From contig JAFUSV010000005.1 in the NCBI GenBank assembly GCA_017467565.1, forward strand, positions 1 through 38,960: DNA of 38,960 bases, given 5' to 3'. The stretch comes from Prevotella sp. GTDB lineage: Bacteria; Bacteroidota; Bacteroidia; Bacteroidales; Bacteroidaceae. Numbering within the stretch: the stretch's first letter is position 1; every line of letters begins with the position of its first letter. The translations under genes were made by a program, and so were the position numbers. The notes under the pieces are model-generated. The model ran no database searches, was not told the DNA's origin, and saw nothing but the letters and a program-made list of their open reading frames with translations. Positions 36,998 to 38,960 of the stretch are shown here, in pieces.

Positions 36998-37042
36998 GCT
37001 GTTTGCTCGCAGTGAATAGCCCATTCGCCGGGAGCAAACAGC
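36998..37042. terminator. Hairpin after tyrA
   Basis: GCTGTTTGCTC (36998-37008) pairs perfectly with GAGCAAACAGC (37032-37042) around a 23-nt loop. There is no T tract. Its left arm and the following CGCAGT resemble array B at 678-693. Confidence 0.6.
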
Positions 37043-37083
37043 CCTATCGCTGCCGACAACTATACAAGTCAAGGAAAAAACTC

Positions 37084-37107
37084 ACAGGGCGCAAAATTGC
37101 GCCCTGT
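37084..37107. terminator. Bidirectional hairpin between tyrA and ddh
   Basis: ACAGGGCGCAA and TTGCGCCCTGT form a perfect 11-bp stem with an AA centre, preceded by AAAAAA. It lies between convergent genes and probably ends both transcripts. Confidence 0.75.
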
Positions 37108-37129
37108 TGACTGCATGTGCGTTACAGCG

Positions 37130-38029
37130 TTACACCAAGTGGCGGATGTGCTCCTCGCGGTCGCCAGGCAGCATGTCGATGACGGGCAGCTCCACCATGG
37201 TGTAGCAGCCGGGCTGCTGGCGCATGGAGGCACGGGCCACGTTGACCAGCACCTGAGCCGTCAGGGCGGGGTTGTTGATCGACATGTTGAACTCGAAGCG
37301 CTGGTTCTGCGTCTTGCCGCTGACACCCTTGCGCACGAGGTGTACGCCGTGGCCCATGTCGCGCACGTCGTCGACCGACTCCACCTGGAACACATGCGTC
37401 TCGTCGTTGGCAAAGTATGGGTCGGCCTTGATGGCTGCCGTCACCTCGTCGAGGCTGGCGCCGTCCTCCAGTTCCACGTAGACCATGCGGCGGTGTATGC
37501 CCTCACCCAGGGGTATGGTCATGGACAGGGCGTTCCTGACGCCTGCCTTGGAGCGTACGCATACGCTGTGGCCCATGGACATGCCGGGGCCGAAGTTGGT
37601 ATAGCTGAGTCCCTTGGGAGCCAGCGTCTGGAGCAGCATGCGCACGATGCTGTCGCTGCCCGGGTCCCATCCGGCAGCAATGACGCTGACGGTGCCCGTC
37701 TTCTTGCACAGCTCCATCAGCGTGCGGCGGTAGTCGACGATGCCAGTGTGTATGTCAAACGAATCGACGGTGTTGATGCCCAGCGGCAGTATCTGCTTGG
37801 CATATTCCTCGCACGAGCGGGTAGGGGTGGCCAGGATGGCTACGTCGACATCGCGCAGCTCGCTGATGTCCTTCACCACCTCGTACTGAGCCAGTTCGGC
37901 TGGTTTGTCCTGGGCGCCGTTTCTGCGCACCACGCCTGCAATCTCAAAGTCGGGAGCTGCCTCGAGAGCCTCGATGGCATAGCGTCCGATGTTGCCGTAG
38001 CCTACTACGGCTGCTCTAATCTTCTTCAT
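37130..38029 (-). CDS. ddh: meso-Diaminopimelate dehydrogenase
   Basis: The protein has 299 residues. It interconverts meso-diaminopimelate and tetrahydrodipicolinate with NADP(H), the one-step lysine/peptidoglycan branch. VVGYGNIGRYAIEAL at the N-terminus is the Rossmann loop. AAGWDPGSDSIVRMLLQTLA, GPGMSMGHSVCVRSKAGVRN and FEFNMSINNPALTAQVLVNV are characteristic. A possible -7 box TAATTTTG lies at 38067-38074. Confidence 0.94.
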   Translation of the reverse strand: MKKIRAAVVGYGNIGRYAIEALEAAPDFEIAGVVRRNGAQDKPAELAQYEVVKDISELRDVDVAILATPTRSCEEYAKQILPLGINTVDSFDIHTGIVDYRRTLMELCKKTGTVSVIAAGWDPGSDSIVRMLLQTLAPKGLSYTNFGPGMSMGHSVCVRSKAGVRNALSMTIPLGEGIHRRMVYVELEDGASLDEVTAAIKADPYFANDETHVFQVESVDDVRDMGHGVHLVRKGVSGKTQNQRFEFNMSINNPALTAQVLVNVARASMRQQPGCYTMVELPVIDMLPGDREEHIRHLV

Positions 38030-38066
38030 GTTCTCTTGATTCGTTGTGTTGTGTTAAAAATCCGTG

Positions 38067-38074
38067 CAAAATTA
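38067..38074 (-). promoter_or_regulatory. Possible -7 box of the ddh promoter
   Basis: TAATTTTG on the minus strand, about 38 nt before the ddh ATG. There is no clear -33 TTTG. Confidence 0.45.
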
Positions 38075-38188
38075 CACTTTTTTCTCGAAAAACATATCAT
38101 TATGCCTCAGTTTTTTCATTTTGATACAATAAATTGTGGTCGTTATCGTTAATTGAGTGTATATATACTCAAAAAGGTTTGAAAACGT

Positions 38189-38791
38189 ATGATAGAATAC
38201 ATCAGGGGCGAGCTGACTGAGCTTACTCCCGCTTTGGCTACGGTTGAAGCCGCTGGCGTGGGCTACGGGCTGAATATCTCGCTCAACACATTCAGTGCCA
38301 TACAGGGCAAGAAGGAGGTGCGCCTCTATGTCTACGAGGCTATCCGCGAGGATGCACATCTGCTGTATGGCTTTTATAATAAAAAGGAACGCGAGATGTT
38401 CCAACTGCTCATCACCGTCAGTGGGGTGGGGGCCAACACGGCCCGCATGATGCTCTCGTCGATGAGTGTCGCCGAGCTGTGCAATGCTATCTCTACAGGC
38501 AATGCCAAGCTGATACAGGCCATCAAGGGCATAGGCAAGATGACGGCGCAGCGCATCATCGTAGACCTGCGCGACAAGATAGTGGCGCGGGGCGTGACCG
38601 ACGAGATACCTGCCGGCGGACAAATCATGTCGCCAGTGAACAACGAGGTGAAGGACGAGGCTGTCAGTGCGCTGACCATGCTCGGCTTCTCGCCTGCTCC
38701 CACACAGAAGGTGGTCGTCGACATCCTGCAGAAGCAGCCCGACCTGCCCGTGGAGCAGGTGGTAAAGCTGGCTCTGAAGCAGATTAAGTAA
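38189..38791 (+). CDS. ruvA: Holliday junction branch migration protein RuvA
   Basis: The protein has 200 residues. MIEYIRGELTELTPALATVE is the N-terminal OB-fold start. Helix-hairpin-helix motifs are LITVSGVGANTARMML and LIQAIKGIGKMTAQRIIVDL. The C-terminal domain (VKDEAVSALTMLGFSPA) binds RuvB. It targets RuvB to four-way junctions. The near-palindrome GAGTGTATATATACTC (38155-38170) lies just upstream and might be an operator; no clear TAnnTTTG box was found. Confidence 0.95.
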   Translation: MIEYIRGELTELTPALATVEAAGVGYGLNISLNTFSAIQGKKEVRLYVYEAIREDAHLLYGFYNKKEREMFQLLITVSGVGANTARMMLSSMSVAELCNAISTGNAKLIQAIKGIGKMTAQRIIVDLRDKIVARGVTDEIPAGGQIMSPVNNEVKDEAVSALTMLGFSPAPTQKVVVDILQKQPDLPVEQVVKLALKQIK

Positions 38792-38850
38792 AGGGAAAAG
38801 TGAAGAGTGAAAAGTGAAGAGTGAAGAGTGAAAAGTGAAGAGTGAAAAAT
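38792..38850. repeat. GTGAAGAGTGAAAAGTGAAG repeat tract
   Basis: Repeated GTGAAGA/GTGAAAA heptamers directly follow the ruvA stop. The inverse repeat occupies 38939-38960 at the window end, and the same family lies at tatA-tatC. Confidence 0.82.
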
Positions 38851-38864
38851 TTGCGACCGTGCGG

Positions 38865-38960
38865 ATGCTGCGCAACTTGGCTATAGTGCTGATTGTTGCA
38901 ATACCGTTGATGCTGTCATTGGGAATGGCGGCAGCAAATTCTTCACTCTTCACTCTTCAC
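38865..38960 (+). CDS. N-terminus of an exported protein (partial; possibly SprA)
   Basis: ATG 38865 begins MLRNLAIVLIVAIPLMLSLG followed by MAAANSSLFTLH and runs off the window. The hydrophobic core and AAA-N look like a cleavable signal peptide. In Bacteroidota the gene after ruvA is often sprA (type IX secretion outer-membrane protein), so that is the best guess, from position alone. The codons from about 38939 fall in an inverted TTCACTC repeat. Confidence 0.45.
   Translation, partial: MLRNLAIVLIVAIPLMLSLGMAAANSSLFTLH

Noticed and set aside
37097-38152. 351-codon plus-strand frame over ddh
   Set aside because: Shadow of ddh that also crosses the bidirectional terminator.

Overview
The window reads as a Bacteroidota chromosome, most likely Prevotella or a close relative. 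The evidence is the promoter style (TTTG about 19-21 nt upstream of TAnnTTTG, seen repeatedly), a TonB-dependent receptor paired with a DUF4249 lipoprotein, a GH92 mannosidase, meso-diaminopimelate dehydrogenase, TPR/Sel1 lipoproteins and a dense population of short intergenic repeats. No rRNA, tRNA, CRISPR array or intact IS transposase was seen.

Layout. 1-566: 3' end of pntB and its terminator. 590-1060: repeat arrays, including three different tandem families that all have a 22-bp period. 1100-1760: hicAB toxin-antitoxin pair (minus strand). 1791-9913: AT-richer accessory island marked out by copies of a REP-like hairpin (core GGGGACGGAGCTACTGATCA). It holds a remnant of a DUF3791 gene, an intact DUF3791-DUF3990-DUF3791 cassette (putative ADP-ribosyltransferase-fold toxin module), a structured RNA ending in a terminator, a six-gene co-directional block (TerB-like protein, four-TM coiled-coil protein, vWA-like lipoprotein, anchored protein, two Cys-motif proteins), a nuclease-gene fragment, a small membrane protein, a truncated DUF6939-like gene and a RhuM-family gene. 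10221-12183: an ftsZ lying outside a dcw cluster, plus a Bacteroidota-specific unknown. 12210-14465: a long interspersed repeat, then a TPR/HTH lipoprotein with a TonB-domain protein. 14691-22807: DUF418 membrane protein, SpoU-type RNA methyltransferase, SDR, MFS-like transporter, two small membrane proteins, TonB-dependent receptor and DUF4249 lipoprotein. 22813-32221: a long minus-strand run of Sel1, TPR, tatA, tatC, a polytopic 4Fe-4S protein, a Tat-signal aldo/keto reductase, glnA and GH92. 32492-36988: an aromatic amino-acid operon (pheA, aminotransferase, DAHP synthase-chorismate mutase, tyrA). 37130-38960: ddh (minus), ruvA, and the start of another gene.

The most striking item is upstream of pheA. 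An 18-codon leader peptide carrying four consecutive Tyr-Phe pairs is followed by mutually exclusive antiterminator and terminator stems. This is a complete ribosome-mediated attenuator for the Phe/Tyr operon. Second are the structured RNA at about 3530-3822 (with alternative pairings) leading into the TerB/coiled-coil/vWA block, and the unusual repeat ecology, in which repeat-derived DNA has apparently rewritten the C-termini of several core genes.
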